Positions 27,692 to 36,913 of a stretch of DNA of 64,000 bases are shown piece after piece. Where the stretch lies: assembly GCA_001804805.1 (NCBI GenBank), contig MHBH01000076.1, positions 1 through 64,000 of the forward strand, written 5' to 3'. The position numbers and the translations under genes are program-made. Position 1 is the stretch's first letter, and the number at the start of each line of letters is the position of its first letter. Source of the stretch: Lentisphaerae bacterium GWF2_49_21 (GTDB taxonomy: Bacteria; Verrucomicrobiota; Lentisphaeria; Victivallales; GWF2-50-93). The notes under the pieces were generated by a model. That model worked only from the letters and a program-made list of their open reading frames with translations. It did no database searches and had not been told where the DNA came from.

Positions 27692-28807
27692 CTACCGGTA
27701 TTCCCAGGCTGTCTTGATAAACACCTCATAGTTCTTCTGCATCTGCGGCGAGATTTCATTCTCGTAGGGGCCGGCTGACGGCGACAGGATCAGCCTTTTG
27801 CCTTTGCATTCCTCCAGCACATCGAGCACTGCCTGTCTCATTTCAGCTTCGCTATATGATCTGAAACAGTCATATTGGATGTTGCCGATCAGTGTTATCT
27901 TGTCCTTGGTGACATCAAAAGCTTCTGTGAACGTGCAGTTGCCGATGGGAGGGGCTTCGATAGTGTGAAGTCCGTCCGGCGCCATTTCCAGGAAGTCCGG
28001 AATGATCTCCTTGATCTGTCCATGGTAGTGCTGGATGGTCTTTGCGCCTTGCTTCCGGATCATGGAGATGAGTTCCTTGCCGTAGGGGACGATCCAGCTC
28101 TGGAAAGTTGAACGGCTGAGGAGGGGGGGGCTGGCAAGTTCGCTGCCGACGAGGAAATATACGTCGGCAAGCTTTTTCTCCAAGCATATCGAATAGACTA
28201 TCCTGTGATGTTCCATTACCCGGTCAAGGAAATCCTTGATGAGATCCGGACATGTCAGTGACCAAATCGCATATTCCTCGAGATCGGATGAATGGTAGAG
28301 GTTGGATATAGGCTCGTCCATGCCCAGCATCATGCTACCGAGTTCTTCAGGAAATTCGGATTTTTCCTTCAGATAATTCGATATTGTATCCTTCATGCTG
28401 GCTTCAATTTGATTCCTGTCGGTCATGAGCGGGAGCGAGCAGTAGAAGGAAAGGTCCTCTTCGCTCCTGATTAGTTTTGTTATTGTGGTCTTGTCGGCGG
28501 ATTGTCTTGTCTCAGAGACGAGTTTCCGCCCTTTGTATTCGAGCGTGGTGGTGGATATTCTAACATTGCCTTCGGTGTAGTTCCGGTTTTCCCGTTTTAC
28601 TTCAGGGGAGAAAAGGGCCGCGCCAAGATGCCTTCTGTCCAGGGTGATTGCGTATTTTTCGGCAAGGGAGACGATATCCTTGTAGTACGGATTGCTGCGG
28701 ACATCTGTGTAGCATCCGATTTTGTGGTAGGGAAAGAGGAGCCATATGGGGATCTTGTCGGTAGGCTTGCCTTCGAGGGCCGCGAAGAGTCTTTGATGGG
28801 CGTTCAT
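27692..28807 (-). CDS. Uroporphyrinogen decarboxylase-like (MtaA/CmuA) family protein
   Basis: 371 residues of the UroD superfamily: N-terminal HQRLFAALEGKPTDKIPIW, SELASPPLLSRSTF, then IQHYHGQIKEIIPDF and SPSAGPYEN at positions where methylcobamide:CoM methyltransferases have zinc ligands and the closing loop. Cobalamin-dependent methyltransferase function is possible, but true UroD activity is unlikely given the divergence. RBS AAGGAA 9 bases before the ATG. Such proteins are greatly expanded in Lentisphaerota and relatives; substrate unknown. Confidence 0.8.
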   Translation of the reverse strand: MNAHQRLFAALEGKPTDKIPIWLLFPYHKIGCYTDVRSNPYYKDIVSLAEKYAITLDRRHLGAALFSPEVKRENRNYTEGNVRISTTTLEYKGRKLVSETRQSADKTTITKLIRSEEDLSFYCSLPLMTDRNQIEASMKDTISNYLKEKSEFPEELGSMMLGMDEPISNLYHSSDLEEYAIWSLTCPDLIKDFLDRVMEHHRIVYSICLEKKLADVYFLVGSELASPPLLSRSTFQSWIVPYGKELISMIRKQGAKTIQHYHGQIKEIIPDFLEMAPDGLHTIEAPPIGNCTFTEAFDVTKDKITLIGNIQYDCFRSYSEAEMRQAVLDVLEECKGKRLILSPSAGPYENEISPQMQKNYEVFIKTAWEYR

Positions 28808-29208
28808 AGGATTGAATTCCTTTCATATTGAATACTTCGGGTGAGTGGATGGTTGGATGACTGGGCGCATAGATGTAAAAAATCCCTTATCATAATTCCT
28901 TCTACAGCATTTCCATCCAAAATAAACTATTTGAGACACGCTAAAGCTGTGAACTCCAACATATATCCCCCTGCAACCTCATCCAATTTCAACTCCCAGC
29001 CATCCATGCATCCAATCATCCGCCTATAGTCCTTCATGTTGCTATAATAGCAACAGTTCCCGATCTTTCAAGCCCGCAACATGAAAAATCCCTAAAAACA
29101 TCCTTCCGCCCATTCAATTATCTGACTCCATCAGCTATATTTCCAGAAGTAAGGCGGCTTTTTAAACCGACTGTCTTAATTAAGATAAGAATGATATGTG
29201 AGGCAATA
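28808..29208. other. Gene-free interval with GGATG word-repeats
   Basis: 401 bases between divergent genes. It holds GGATGGTTGGATGACTGG (28849 onward) and the partly inverse CAGCCATCCATGCATCC (28997 onward), forming an imperfect inverted repeat about 150 bases apart; a related GGATGGTTGGATGAATGG follows a stop codon at 37233. Promoters for both flanking genes must lie here but none is convincing. Confidence 0.6.
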
Positions 29209-29526
29209 ATGAAGATGAAATATCCGGCAATCGTTTTAATCCTTGTGGCGTTCCTGCTTGTCTCCTGCGAATCCTCAAGGACCAAGGAGAAAATTGAAAC
29301 CTTTAAAAAGGGAATGACCCAGCAGGAAGTCATAGCTGAACTGGGCGAACCTATAAAGGGCGAGGTATACTGCAAGCCCAACGTCCTCTTCTATTACACT
29401 GATCCCCAATGGTCCGACGGCAATATGACCAGTGATGAATGCACGCCCATGGTCTTCGAAAACAACAAGCTCATCGGCTGGGGTACCGAATTCTACAAGG
29501 ACTACCGCCAGAAGGACTGGAAATAA
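29209..29526 (+). CDS. Small lipoprotein, DUF3192/BamE-like
   Basis: 105 residues. Signal sequence MKMKYPAIVLILVAFLLVSC with a lipobox-like LVSC (Cys20). The mature part has FKKGMTQQEVIAELGEP, typical of BamE/SmpA-like folds, and YYTDPQWSDGNMTSDECTPMVFENNKLIGWG, which resembles the DUF3192 family. Function unknown; an envelope location is likely. An ATG 18 bases upstream is in frame, but GAGG lies 5 bases before the chosen ATG. The methyltransferase gene follows after 32 bases. Confidence 0.75.
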   Translation: MKMKYPAIVLILVAFLLVSCESSRTKEKIETFKKGMTQQEVIAELGEPIKGEVYCKPNVLFYYTDPQWSDGNMTSDECTPMVFENNKLIGWGTEFYKDYRQKDWK

Positions 29527-29558
29527 ATCTGCTGGCGCAGATTTATTAATGGAGAACT

Positions 29559-30347
29559 ATGAGCAAGGAGCAGTTTGAGGAGACGAAATCGTTCTGGAAC
29601 CGTGCTGCGCGCGACTGGGACATCCAGGTGGGGAACGAAGGGGACAGCAACCGCATCTTGAATTCTGATCCGGTGCTCTGGAGCTTTGCAGGCGATGTCA
29701 ACGGGCTGGCGGTGCTTGATGCAGGATGTGGAACGGGATATCTGTCACGAAAGCTCCACAAGAGAGGTGCTAAGGTAATAGGCACCGATTTTTCAGAGAA
29801 GATGATCGGGATTGCGCGTGCGAAGGCGCCCTTCATTGATTTCCGCATTGATTCATGTTCCGACCTGCAGACCGTGGGAGATTCTTCTGTTGACATGGTG
29901 ATAGCCAACTATGTGCTCATGGATACGCCTGATCTTGGAGGAACCATGAGGGCTTTCAACCGGGTGCTGAAAGCTGACGGCGTCGTCATCGTGGTGTTCT
30001 CGCATCCTTGCTTTCCGCAGGGGCATGCATCCCCTTCCGCGGACGGAGATGGTATTGAATACCGTTGGAGCTTTCCGTATTTCGAACAGCAGAAATGCAT
30101 AGAACCGCCATGGGGGCACTTCACGACGGATTTCATCTATTTCCATAGGCCGCTTTCAGACTACTGGAAGGCGTTCAAGGCCGCAGGATTCATTGTGGTG
30201 GATTTTGAGGAACCAAGGATCACCAAGGAAAGACATCGTCTTGCTGAAAACGTGAGAAGGCTCAAGAACAGCAAGAACCGGCCATATTCGGTCGCGTTCA
30301 AGCTCCAGAAGAATAGAATTTTGCCTGATGTTGATTTGAAGGTTTGA
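29559..30347 (+). CDS. SAM-dependent methyltransferase
   Basis: 262 residues, class I methyltransferase fold. The SAM motif VLDAGCGTGYLSRKL lies at about residues 52-66, followed by GTDFSEKMIGIARAKAP (acidic loop), DSSVDMVIANYVLMDTPDL and a post-core ADGVVIVVFSHPCF strand. The fold suggests small-molecule or cofactor methylation (Methyltransf_11 type); substrate unknown. GGAG 4 bases before the ATG. Its stop codon overlaps the left arm of a composite inverted repeat. Confidence 0.88.
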   Translation: MSKEQFEETKSFWNRAARDWDIQVGNEGDSNRILNSDPVLWSFAGDVNGLAVLDAGCGTGYLSRKLHKRGAKVIGTDFSEKMIGIARAKAPFIDFRIDSCSDLQTVGDSSVDMVIANYVLMDTPDLGGTMRAFNRVLKADGVVIVVFSHPCFPQGHASPSADGDGIEYRWSFPYFEQQKCIEPPWGHFTTDFIYFHRPLSDYWKAFKAAGFIVVDFEEPRITKERHRLAENVRRLKNSKNRPYSVAFKLQKNRILPDVDLKV

Positions 30348-30458
30348 GGTAATTTCAAAACTACGGACGCGGCAAGCGCGTCCCTCTATTTTTATGCCCG
30401 TTTCGGGCGTGGAGGGTCATGCTTGCCATGACCGATTCTTGAGTTTTGAAATTACCTC
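30346..30458. repeat. Composite inverted-repeat element
   Basis: Outer arms GAGGTAATTTCAAAACT (30346-30362) and AGTTTTGAAATTACCTC (30442-30458), a perfect 17-bp inverted repeat that includes the last bases of the methyltransferase stop codon. Between them lie the palindromes GGACGCggcaaGCGCGTCC (30365-30383) and GCCCGTTTCGGGC (near 30396). It has the size and architecture of the elements at 27521 and 39268 but unrelated arm sequences. Confidence 0.85.
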
Positions 30459-30500
30459 GGTTTAAGAAAAACTTAAATATGGGCTAATAGAGGAGAGATG

Positions 30501-31067
30501 ATGTTTGCCTGGTTCCAGACAAAGACGTTCACGGACAGCTGGGGCAGGAAAGAACCGCTCAACCTAGTTGTTGACCTCAAGGATAACTCAGTGTGTGGCG
30601 TCAAGCTTGGACACAGCATCCATGACTTTTCGTTTCTTGGCCCCTCTGAAAAGCCGAAGTCTATCCGTAGTGAGAAAACGCTCTATTACCTATCCCTTGG
30701 CATATCCCTTGGTTTTGACGAACGAAACAGCAGATTCTGTGATTTCCGCATTGTATGGTCCGATTATCTTGAAGAGGGATTCACCCCGTACCGTGGTTCT
30801 CTTTTGTTTTCCGGAAAACATGTTGGCTCGCAGGGGAATGTGTCCAGGCAGGACGTGCTTGCCATTCTTGGAGAACCCTACGGAGCTCATCGGGATTCGG
30901 AAGAGGAGATAGTGTTTTACGATACTTCAGAATATGAGTGGCAGTTTGAATTTGATCTCCAAGGCCAGCTTAAACAACTCATCGTGACTGATGCTCCTTT
31001 GCTTGCAGAAGATCGTCAGAGAGACTTGTTCGGGATCCGAAAACCGTGGCCTCCATCCGTCTCATAA
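30501..31067 (+). CDS. Conserved hypothetical protein
   Basis: 188 residues, soluble, no signal peptide. Two beta-rich segments: one around GVKLGHSIHDFSFLGPSEKP and one around VLAILGEPYGAHRDSEEEIVFYDTSEYEWQFEFDLQGQL, a pattern seen in uncharacterised bacterial proteins that end with this EWQ-EF beta hairpin. Two adjacent ATGs; the second (30501) has AGGAG at 5 bases and is used. Function unknown. Confidence 0.7.
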   Translation: MFAWFQTKTFTDSWGRKEPLNLVVDLKDNSVCGVKLGHSIHDFSFLGPSEKPKSIRSEKTLYYLSLGISLGFDERNSRFCDFRIVWSDYLEEGFTPYRGSLLFSGKHVGSQGNVSRQDVLAILGEPYGAHRDSEEEIVFYDTSEYEWQFEFDLQGQLKQLIVTDAPLLAEDRQRDLFGIRKPWPPSVS

Positions 31068-31108
31068 TACTGTTTAGCTATCATCGGTATAGTAATTTCA
31101 TTAAGTAT

Positions 31109-31175
31109 GTCGGGTTTTAACCCGACGATTAATTGGCGGTTTAACCACAGCCATTCGGCGTGGCGGGAAACCGCC
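31109..31175. repeat. Palindromic repeat pair
   Basis: GTCGGGTTttAACCCGAC (31109-31126) followed by GGCGGTTT (31135-31142) and its inverse AAACCGCC (31168-31175), in the 194-base gap between convergent genes. No T-run follows either stem on either strand, so repeat elements fit better than a terminator. Confidence 0.7.
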
Positions 31176-31261
31176 TTACTCTTTGAATGCAACTCGGTAT
31201 AAGTTAGTGAATGGCGAACAAATCCGTTGAAAATAATGAAGTGGAGCGGATGTCGGGTAAT

Positions 31262-32524
31262 TTATTTTACCAGTGACTTCAGATGGGGAAGGAGGGCGTC
31301 GGAGTTCATTTCGGTCTGTGAACCGTCGGCCATGTTTTTTAGGACGACAGAACCCTTTGCGAGCTCGTTGTCGCCGCGGATGACTGTGAACTTCGCATTC
31401 ACGCGGTTAGCGCCCCGCATGCAGGCCTTCATGCTTTTCTCCTCGACTTCGGCACCGGTGGAAATGCCAGATCTCCTCAGGCGAGCCGCAAGTCCGAGAT
31501 TTTCATTCCTGGCCTTTTCACCAAGGCCGATGAGGAAGACAAGAGGCGCGGAGTTCTCCTGAACCTGTTTGACTCCAAGTGACTGCTGGGCCATGATAAG
31601 GCGTTCGAGTCCTGCGGCGAAGCCGACGCCGACGATCGCCTTGTCGCTTTCCGGAACGTTGATCTCATAGCGTCCGCCTCCGGCGATCGCGTTCTGCGCG
31701 CCGAGTCCGGGATGCGTGACTTCGAAGACGGTATGCACATAGTAGTCGAGTCCTCTCACAAGCCTTGAATCAACTTCAAAATGGATCCCCATGGCTGAAA
31801 GGGCTGCGCAGACTTTTTCAAAATATTTTCTGCTGGGCTCTCCGAAGAGCGCGGCGATGTCAGGCGTCTTTGAAATCGCGTCGCGGCACTGTTCCTGTTT
31901 GCAGTCGAGGATGCGCCATACATTTCTTTCGAGCCTGTTCTTGCAGTCCGGACACATTCCGGAGATCGTGTTTGCGAAATACGCACGGAGGGAGTCTTCC
32001 GCGGGCTTGCGATCCTCGCTGGAGGCCCTGGTGTTGAGCAGGAGCTTGTAGCCGGTGATGCCGAGTTCATCGAGATAGTGGAGGAGGAGCGCAATTGATT
32101 CGGCATCGAGTTCGGGTGCGACGCGGCCTGCATTTTCGGCGCCGATCTGGTGGAACTGGCGTCTTCTTCCGGCGGCAGGGCGTTCCCCCCTGAACATCGG
32201 GCCGATGTAATAGACCCTTTTCTCGTTTCCATTCATCACGTCGGTGCCGGCGAGCGAGCGGATGATTCCAGCGGTCCCCTCAGGACGGAGCGTAAGGCTT
32301 CTTCCTCCGCGGTCCTCGAAGGTATACATCTCCTTCTGGACGACTTCGGTTTCATCGCCTATGCCCTTCTTGAAGACTTCGGTGTATTCGAAGACAGGCG
32401 TCCGCATTTCGGCGTAGCCGTAGAGCGGGAAAATTCTCCGTGCGGCATCTTCAAGGCTGTGCCAGCAGGAAATTTCTTCGGGAAAGATATCCGAAGTTCC
32501 GGGCGGGGGCGAGAACTTGCTCAT
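31262..32524 (-). CDS. hisS: Histidyl-tRNA synthetase
   Basis: 420 residues, class II aminoacyl-tRNA synthetase. Motif 2 region YYIGPMFRGERPAAGRRRQFHQIGAEN, the HisRS-specific LVRGLDYYVHTVFEV near residue 260, and motif 3 AIVGVGFAAGLERL are all present, with a C-terminal anticodon-binding domain from about residue 325. Length is normal. Begins 46 bases after the HU/IHF-type gene on the same strand, with a hairpin between them. Confidence 0.96.
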   Translation of the reverse strand: MSKFSPPPGTSDIFPEEISCWHSLEDAARRIFPLYGYAEMRTPVFEYTEVFKKGIGDETEVVQKEMYTFEDRGGRSLTLRPEGTAGIIRSLAGTDVMNGNEKRVYYIGPMFRGERPAAGRRRQFHQIGAENAGRVAPELDAESIALLLHYLDELGITGYKLLLNTRASSEDRKPAEDSLRAYFANTISGMCPDCKNRLERNVWRILDCKQEQCRDAISKTPDIAALFGEPSRKYFEKVCAALSAMGIHFEVDSRLVRGLDYYVHTVFEVTHPGLGAQNAIAGGGRYEINVPESDKAIVGVGFAAGLERLIMAQQSLGVKQVQENSAPLVFLIGLGEKARNENLGLAARLRRSGISTGAEVEEKSMKACMRGANRVNAKFTVIRGDNELAKGSVVLKNMADGSQTEMNSDALLPHLKSLVK

Positions 32525-32548
32525 ATGGTTCCAATAATTTACCGCTAG

Positions 32549-32569
32549 TCCTGGAAACAGCTTCCAGGA
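32549..32569. terminator. Hairpin between HU-like gene and hisS
   Basis: Perfect 8-bp stem TCCTGGAA/TTCCAGGA with a 5-base loop directly after the HU-like stop codon. On the minus strand no T-run follows, so it may attenuate rather than terminate, or stabilise the HU mRNA 3' end; on the plus strand it is followed by TTTATTTT. Confidence 0.4.
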
Positions 32570-32570
32570 T

Positions 32571-32870
32571 TTATTTTAACTTTACAGGCTTGATCTGCTC
32601 GACGCGGTCCTTGAGTTCTTTGCCGGGACGGAATTTGACGACGACTCTTTCGGGTATTATGACTTCGTTTTCGGGCTTGTTGGGATTGCGTCCTTTGCGG
32701 CTCTTGCGGATCTTGACTTCGAAGATTCCGAAATTTCTCAGTTCGATGTTGCGGGCGCCGGCGAGTTCATCAGAAATGTAGTCAAGAGTCTTCTGGACTA
32801 CGGCTGCGACCTGGTTCTGTGTCAGTCCCGTTTCCTGGGCGATTTTCACGACAAAATCTCTTTTAGTCAT
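32571..32870 (-). CDS. HU/IHF-family DNA-binding protein
   Basis: 99 residues: MTKRDFVVKIAQETGLTQNQVAAVVQKTLDYI helical dimer core, ELRNFGIFEVKIRKSRKGRNP (the GF/RxxRxGRNP DNA-binding arm start), then VIIPERVVVKFRPGKELK. This is the bacterial histone-like fold; the NPNKPE arm tip is close to IHF/HU. It likely bends and organises DNA. RBS AGGGAAAG is positioned correctly. Transcribed toward hisS. Confidence 0.93.
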   Translation of the reverse strand: MTKRDFVVKIAQETGLTQNQVAAVVQKTLDYISDELAGARNIELRNFGIFEVKIRKSRKGRNPNKPENEVIIPERVVVKFRPGKELKDRVEQIKPVKLK

Positions 32871-33036
32871 TTTTCTTTCCCTTATTTTTTAAGTGTTTTG
32901 TATCAAGTTCAATTAAGCCAACCATATAATAAACAATATGTAATAACTATTTTACCGTTGGCGATAAATACAATAGCCTTATAATAAATTTTTGCAAATT
33001 GCCTTGTGGCAAGCTAAAATATAGCGAACCATTAAA

Positions 33037-33065
33037 TTGACAGGATGTTATATTAATATTAATCT
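33037..33065 (+). promoter_or_regulatory. Candidate promoter for the TPR protein operon
   Basis: TTGACA at 33037-33042, 17 bases, TAATCT at 33060-33065, within an AT-rich 235-base gap between divergent genes. Transcript start would be near 33072, about 35 bases before the ATG at 33106. An overlapping TATTAA series makes the exact -10 uncertain. Confidence 0.45.
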
Positions 33066-33105
33066 TTTAATTTTACATCCCTGAAAGCCAGAAAAAAGTA
33101 ATTTT

Positions 33106-35448
33106 ATGAGCGATGAGAAAAAAGATTCAGGATTTTCGTTCGAGAACACTCCGGGGAAGATAGGCGGCGAATCCCAGGGTGACGAGTTTAATTTCTCCGA
33201 CATCCCTGTCCTTGGAAAGCCCGAGAACGAGAAGGAGAAGAAGGGCATTTTCTCATTTGATCATAAGAAGGCTGAACAGCAGCAGGCCGGAGTTCAGTAC
33301 GACGAGATGAAGGAACAGCCGCCTCCAGGGCAGGGCCAGGATGAGCTTAATCCTGATATGTACCGGCAGGAGGATCAGGCGAAGTGGGACAAGATAGCAA
33401 TCAAGAAGAAGTTTGCATTCAAATTAAATCTTTCCCCGAAGCTGCTTGTTATTGTTGCAGTGGCGTTCTGTGTCGTGCTGGCAGGAGGGGCATCCGCCTT
33501 CTTCCTGCTCAAGTCGAAGGCGAAGGGCCAGGCCACCGGTACTGCCGGCACCCAGGGAGGCGCCAAGCCGGGCAAGAAGGATCCTAAGGCGGAAGAGGAG
33601 GCGCGGAGGCAGGCTGAGCTTGAGAAGAAGCTGGCCGCCGCCAACGCCGCCCTCAAGGAGGCAAAATACAAGGAAGCCCTGAAGATGTTCCAGCTTCTTG
33701 AGACCGAGCTCTGGAAGGAGAAGGAGCTTGTCATACTTTTCGGCGAGGCGGAATGCTATGAGAACCTCAAGCAGGACGATGATGCGCTGAAAGGCTACAC
33801 GAAATGCGTGGATGCCGGATGGAAGGAGAATTCGCAGCCTTATATGAGGGCCGCTAAAATACTTTCTAAAAAGGAGAAGTCTGCGGATGCCGTGAAATGC
33901 CTGGAAAAGGGCAGGGCGCTTTTTCCGACCGACTCGCCGTTGGTCATCCAGCTCGCACAGACCTATAATGCCCTGGGGCAGACTGACAAGTCGGCCGCTG
34001 AATTCAAGAAGATAACCAACAAATCCGATTTTCCGCTGGATGTCCTTAAGCTCTACTGCTCAATACTTCTCAAGAGGCAGGAGAAGGAGTCGGCCAGGGA
34101 GCTTTATATCTATGGATCAAAGAAATTCCGCGACCTCGACTGCTTCATGTCTGCGGCCCAGCTTTCCGACAAGCCGCAGGACAAGATCGACATAATGAAC
34201 CAGGCGCTCAACAATATAGAGGAGAAGAAGAAGAGCATTGCGATAATGTATCTTACCGAACTTCTGATGCAGAACGGGAAAAAGGATGAGGCCGCCAAGC
34301 AGCTTGATAAAATACAGCTCGGGGAGCTCAGGCAGGAAAGCGTGGTTGACTTCCTGAAGATGCTCGTTGTAAGCGGCAATCTCACCAAGTTCAAGGCTGA
34401 ATACAAGAAGGCCATCGGGCTTTTTCCGAAGGATTTCCCGATGCACCAGGCAGTATATGACTCCCTTGTGGAGAACGGACAGGACAAGCTCGCATTTGAA
34501 ATCTACTCGGAATGGTGGTCGGAAAGAAACGAGACATGCGGGGGGTATTTCTACGGCAAATCCCTGGGCGCCATGCCGGATGAAGTCATCGATATCTACA
34601 CCAGGCTCGCCAAGAAGGATCCGGATTTCTTCGAGGTGCTTTATGATCTCGGTTATTTCTATATGCTAAAACGCGACTGGCCGAATTCCGAGAAGAACTA
34701 TGCGGAGTGTGTCAGGCTCAGGCCGAACGACAGGAGTCTGCAGCAGCTTCTGGCTGTCGCCAGGATTAGGAATGGAAAAGGGGATGAGGCCCTTGATGGT
34801 TACGAGAAATTACTGTCCGGACTGAATATATCCGAGGAGGAGAAGGCTTCCGATCTCATCGATATCGCATGCAGGCTTCCGTCACCGGCCCGCATGGAGA
34901 AGTATCTGGGCGTCCTCAAGGGGAATCCCAAGTATGCGGATGAATACAAGACCCAGCTGATGAAATTCAAGCTCATCTATGGGAAGCCGGATGATTCCGA
35001 CTTCGCCGAACCTTATCCCAAGGCGGCCAGGATCTACCATGAATATTATCTGCTTTCAAAGGGCAGGACGAACGAAGTGCTCCTCATGACAGTTCCACCG
35101 GACGAATTCCCTGACTTCTGGAAGATCTTCATCCTCTGGAGGAACGACAAACCCGGCTGGCAGGAGGGGATGGACGCCCTTGTCGCGAAGAACAAAGCCA
35201 AAAAGGACGCGATCTATGGCATCATCGCATCCCTCTGGAACGGGAAGCTGCAGCCTGACGATGCGAAGAAGCATATCGAGAAGATCCATCCGGACAACGA
35301 AACACTCTTCTACCTCATGATTGCCGAGAGATACAGGAAGGACAAGATCTCCATCAAGGGGAAAGTCGCGTATCAGAGGGCGGTGAGCGACAGGCTTAAT
35401 CCGATTGCCGGAGTCGCCGACTACTTTTCCAAATTGCCTATAAAGTAA
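33106..35448 (+). CDS. Membrane-anchored TPR-repeat protein
   Basis: 780 residues. N-terminal 100 residues are hydrophilic and low complexity (cytoplasmic), then one membrane helix (about 112-134, LLVIVAVAFCVVLAGGASAFFLL), a Lys/Glu/Ala coiled coil (about 145-185) and tandem TPR-like helical hairpins over most of the rest. Probably a scaffold in the periplasm. Acidic/charged composition with no enzymatic motif. Followed after 36 bases by the UDP-sugar pyrophosphorylase gene, likely in one operon, but no functional link is evident. Confidence 0.8.
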   Translation: MSDEKKDSGFSFENTPGKIGGESQGDEFNFSDIPVLGKPENEKEKKGIFSFDHKKAEQQQAGVQYDEMKEQPPPGQGQDELNPDMYRQEDQAKWDKIAIKKKFAFKLNLSPKLLVIVAVAFCVVLAGGASAFFLLKSKAKGQATGTAGTQGGAKPGKKDPKAEEEARRQAELEKKLAAANAALKEAKYKEALKMFQLLETELWKEKELVILFGEAECYENLKQDDDALKGYTKCVDAGWKENSQPYMRAAKILSKKEKSADAVKCLEKGRALFPTDSPLVIQLAQTYNALGQTDKSAAEFKKITNKSDFPLDVLKLYCSILLKRQEKESARELYIYGSKKFRDLDCFMSAAQLSDKPQDKIDIMNQALNNIEEKKKSIAIMYLTELLMQNGKKDEAAKQLDKIQLGELRQESVVDFLKMLVVSGNLTKFKAEYKKAIGLFPKDFPMHQAVYDSLVENGQDKLAFEIYSEWWSERNETCGGYFYGKSLGAMPDEVIDIYTRLAKKDPDFFEVLYDLGYFYMLKRDWPNSEKNYAECVRLRPNDRSLQQLLAVARIRNGKGDEALDGYEKLLSGLNISEEEKASDLIDIACRLPSPARMEKYLGVLKGNPKYADEYKTQLMKFKLIYGKPDDSDFAEPYPKAARIYHEYYLLSKGRTNEVLLMTVPPDEFPDFWKIFILWRNDKPGWQEGMDALVAKNKAKKDAIYGIIASLWNGKLQPDDAKKHIEKIHPDNETLFYLMIAERYRKDKISIKGKVAYQRAVSDRLNPIAGVADYFSKLPIK

Positions 35449-35484
35449 AAACTTATCATTAATAAAATAAAGCGGAGCCGGCCA

Positions 35485-36912
35485 ATGGAAGATTCAATGA
35501 TCAATGTCCTGAAAAAATACGGGCAGGACCATCTGCTCAGGTTTTTCGATGAGATGAACATGCGCCAGAAGGAGAAGATACTTTCACAGCTCAGGGAGGT
35601 CAACTGGCAGGAACTCGACATCCTCATACACACTTATGTCACTAATATGCCTGAGACTATCATTCCTCCGGACATAAAGCCGGCGCCATATTTCCCCGCT
35701 GAACCGGACAACGATGACAGGAAGGAGCTTTACAGGACGGCCAGGAGAAGAGGCGTAGAGCTGCTCCGCAAGGGCAAGGTCGCGGCGCTCACCGTCGCCG
35801 GAGGACAGGGGACACGGCTCGGATATGACGGTCCGAAAGGAACCTTCCAGATAACTCCGGTGAAGGAAAAGACATTGTTCCAGTATTTTGCAGAGAAGAT
35901 AATAAGGACAGGAAGGAAATATGACTGTCCGATGCACTGGTTCATAATGACAAGCAAGGCGAACGACTCCCAGACCCGGGAGTTCTTCCAGAAGAACAAT
36001 TTCTTCGGGATCAAGCCCTTCTTCGTGCATTTCTTCGCGCAGGGCACGATGCCGGCGATAGGGATGGATGGCAAGGTGCTGCTTGAGACAAAGGAGTCCC
36101 TCTGTCTTTCACCGAACGGCCATGGCGGGACTCTTCTTGCGCTGAAGCTTTCAGGTTCCATCGCGCAGATGAGGCAGCTGGGAATAGAATACATATCTTA
36201 TTTCCAGGTAGACAATCCATTGGTGAGTGTCGCCGATCCGCTTTTCATAGGGCTTCATTTCATGGAGAAATCCGACATGAGCGGCAGGATGCTCGCCAAG
36301 ACAGGCCCGTTCGAGAAGCTCGGGAATTTCTGCCTCGTGAATGGCAGGTTCAATATCATTGAATACAGCGACATGCCAAGGGATCTTGCGGAGATGCGTG
36401 AAGCCGACGGGCGTCTGCGTTTCATTTCCGGGAGCCCGGCCATCCATATGATCAGTGTTGATTTCGTGGAACACCTGACGGAAGGCGACAAGCTCAACCT
36501 CCCATGGCACAGGGCGGAAAAGAAAGTGCCATGCATCGATGAAAAGGGAAATCCTGTGAAACCCGAGAAGGCTAACGCCGTGAAGCTTGAGACATTCATC
36601 TTCGACGCCCTTCCTCTGGCCAGGAAGGCCATGATCCTGGAGGCGAAACGTGAAGACGAATTTTCTCCGGTCAAGAATCCGGACGGTGTCGATTCCGTTG
36701 TTTCCTGCAAGGCTATGATGATCGACAAGGACGCACGACGGCTTGAAAAGGCAGGAGTGAAAATACCGCGGAATGACAAGGGCGCGCCGGACTGCGTAAT
36801 CGAGCTTTCCCCTCTTGCATACCTTGACGACGAAGATATCTCAGCCGCAGCGGCAGCCAGGCCATTCAAAGTTCCAGAACGCGGGGAGAAAGTTTATTTC
36901 GGGGACCTCTGA
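35485..36912 (+). CDS. UDP-N-acetylhexosamine pyrophosphorylase-like (UDPGP family)
   Basis: 475 residues. The nucleotide-binding loop VAGGQGTRLGYDGPKGTFQI (near residues 104-122) and later PNGHGGTLLAL, FQVDNPLVSVADP and a C-terminal ISVDFVEHL segment match eukaryote-like UDP-GlcNAc pyrophosphorylases (UDPGP family) rather than bacterial GlmU. It should convert a sugar-1-phosphate and UTP to a UDP-sugar, for example UDP-GlcNAc. RBS GGAGCC is 10 bases upstream. The next gene begins one base after its stop. Confidence 0.9.
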   Translation: MEDSMINVLKKYGQDHLLRFFDEMNMRQKEKILSQLREVNWQELDILIHTYVTNMPETIIPPDIKPAPYFPAEPDNDDRKELYRTARRRGVELLRKGKVAALTVAGGQGTRLGYDGPKGTFQITPVKEKTLFQYFAEKIIRTGRKYDCPMHWFIMTSKANDSQTREFFQKNNFFGIKPFFVHFFAQGTMPAIGMDGKVLLETKESLCLSPNGHGGTLLALKLSGSIAQMRQLGIEYISYFQVDNPLVSVADPLFIGLHFMEKSDMSGRMLAKTGPFEKLGNFCLVNGRFNIIEYSDMPRDLAEMREADGRLRFISGSPAIHMISVDFVEHLTEGDKLNLPWHRAEKKVPCIDEKGNPVKPEKANAVKLETFIFDALPLARKAMILEAKREDEFSPVKNPDGVDSVVSCKAMMIDKDARRLEKAGVKIPRNDKGAPDCVIELSPLAYLDDEDISAAAAARPFKVPERGEKVYFGDL

Positions 36913-36913
36913 T

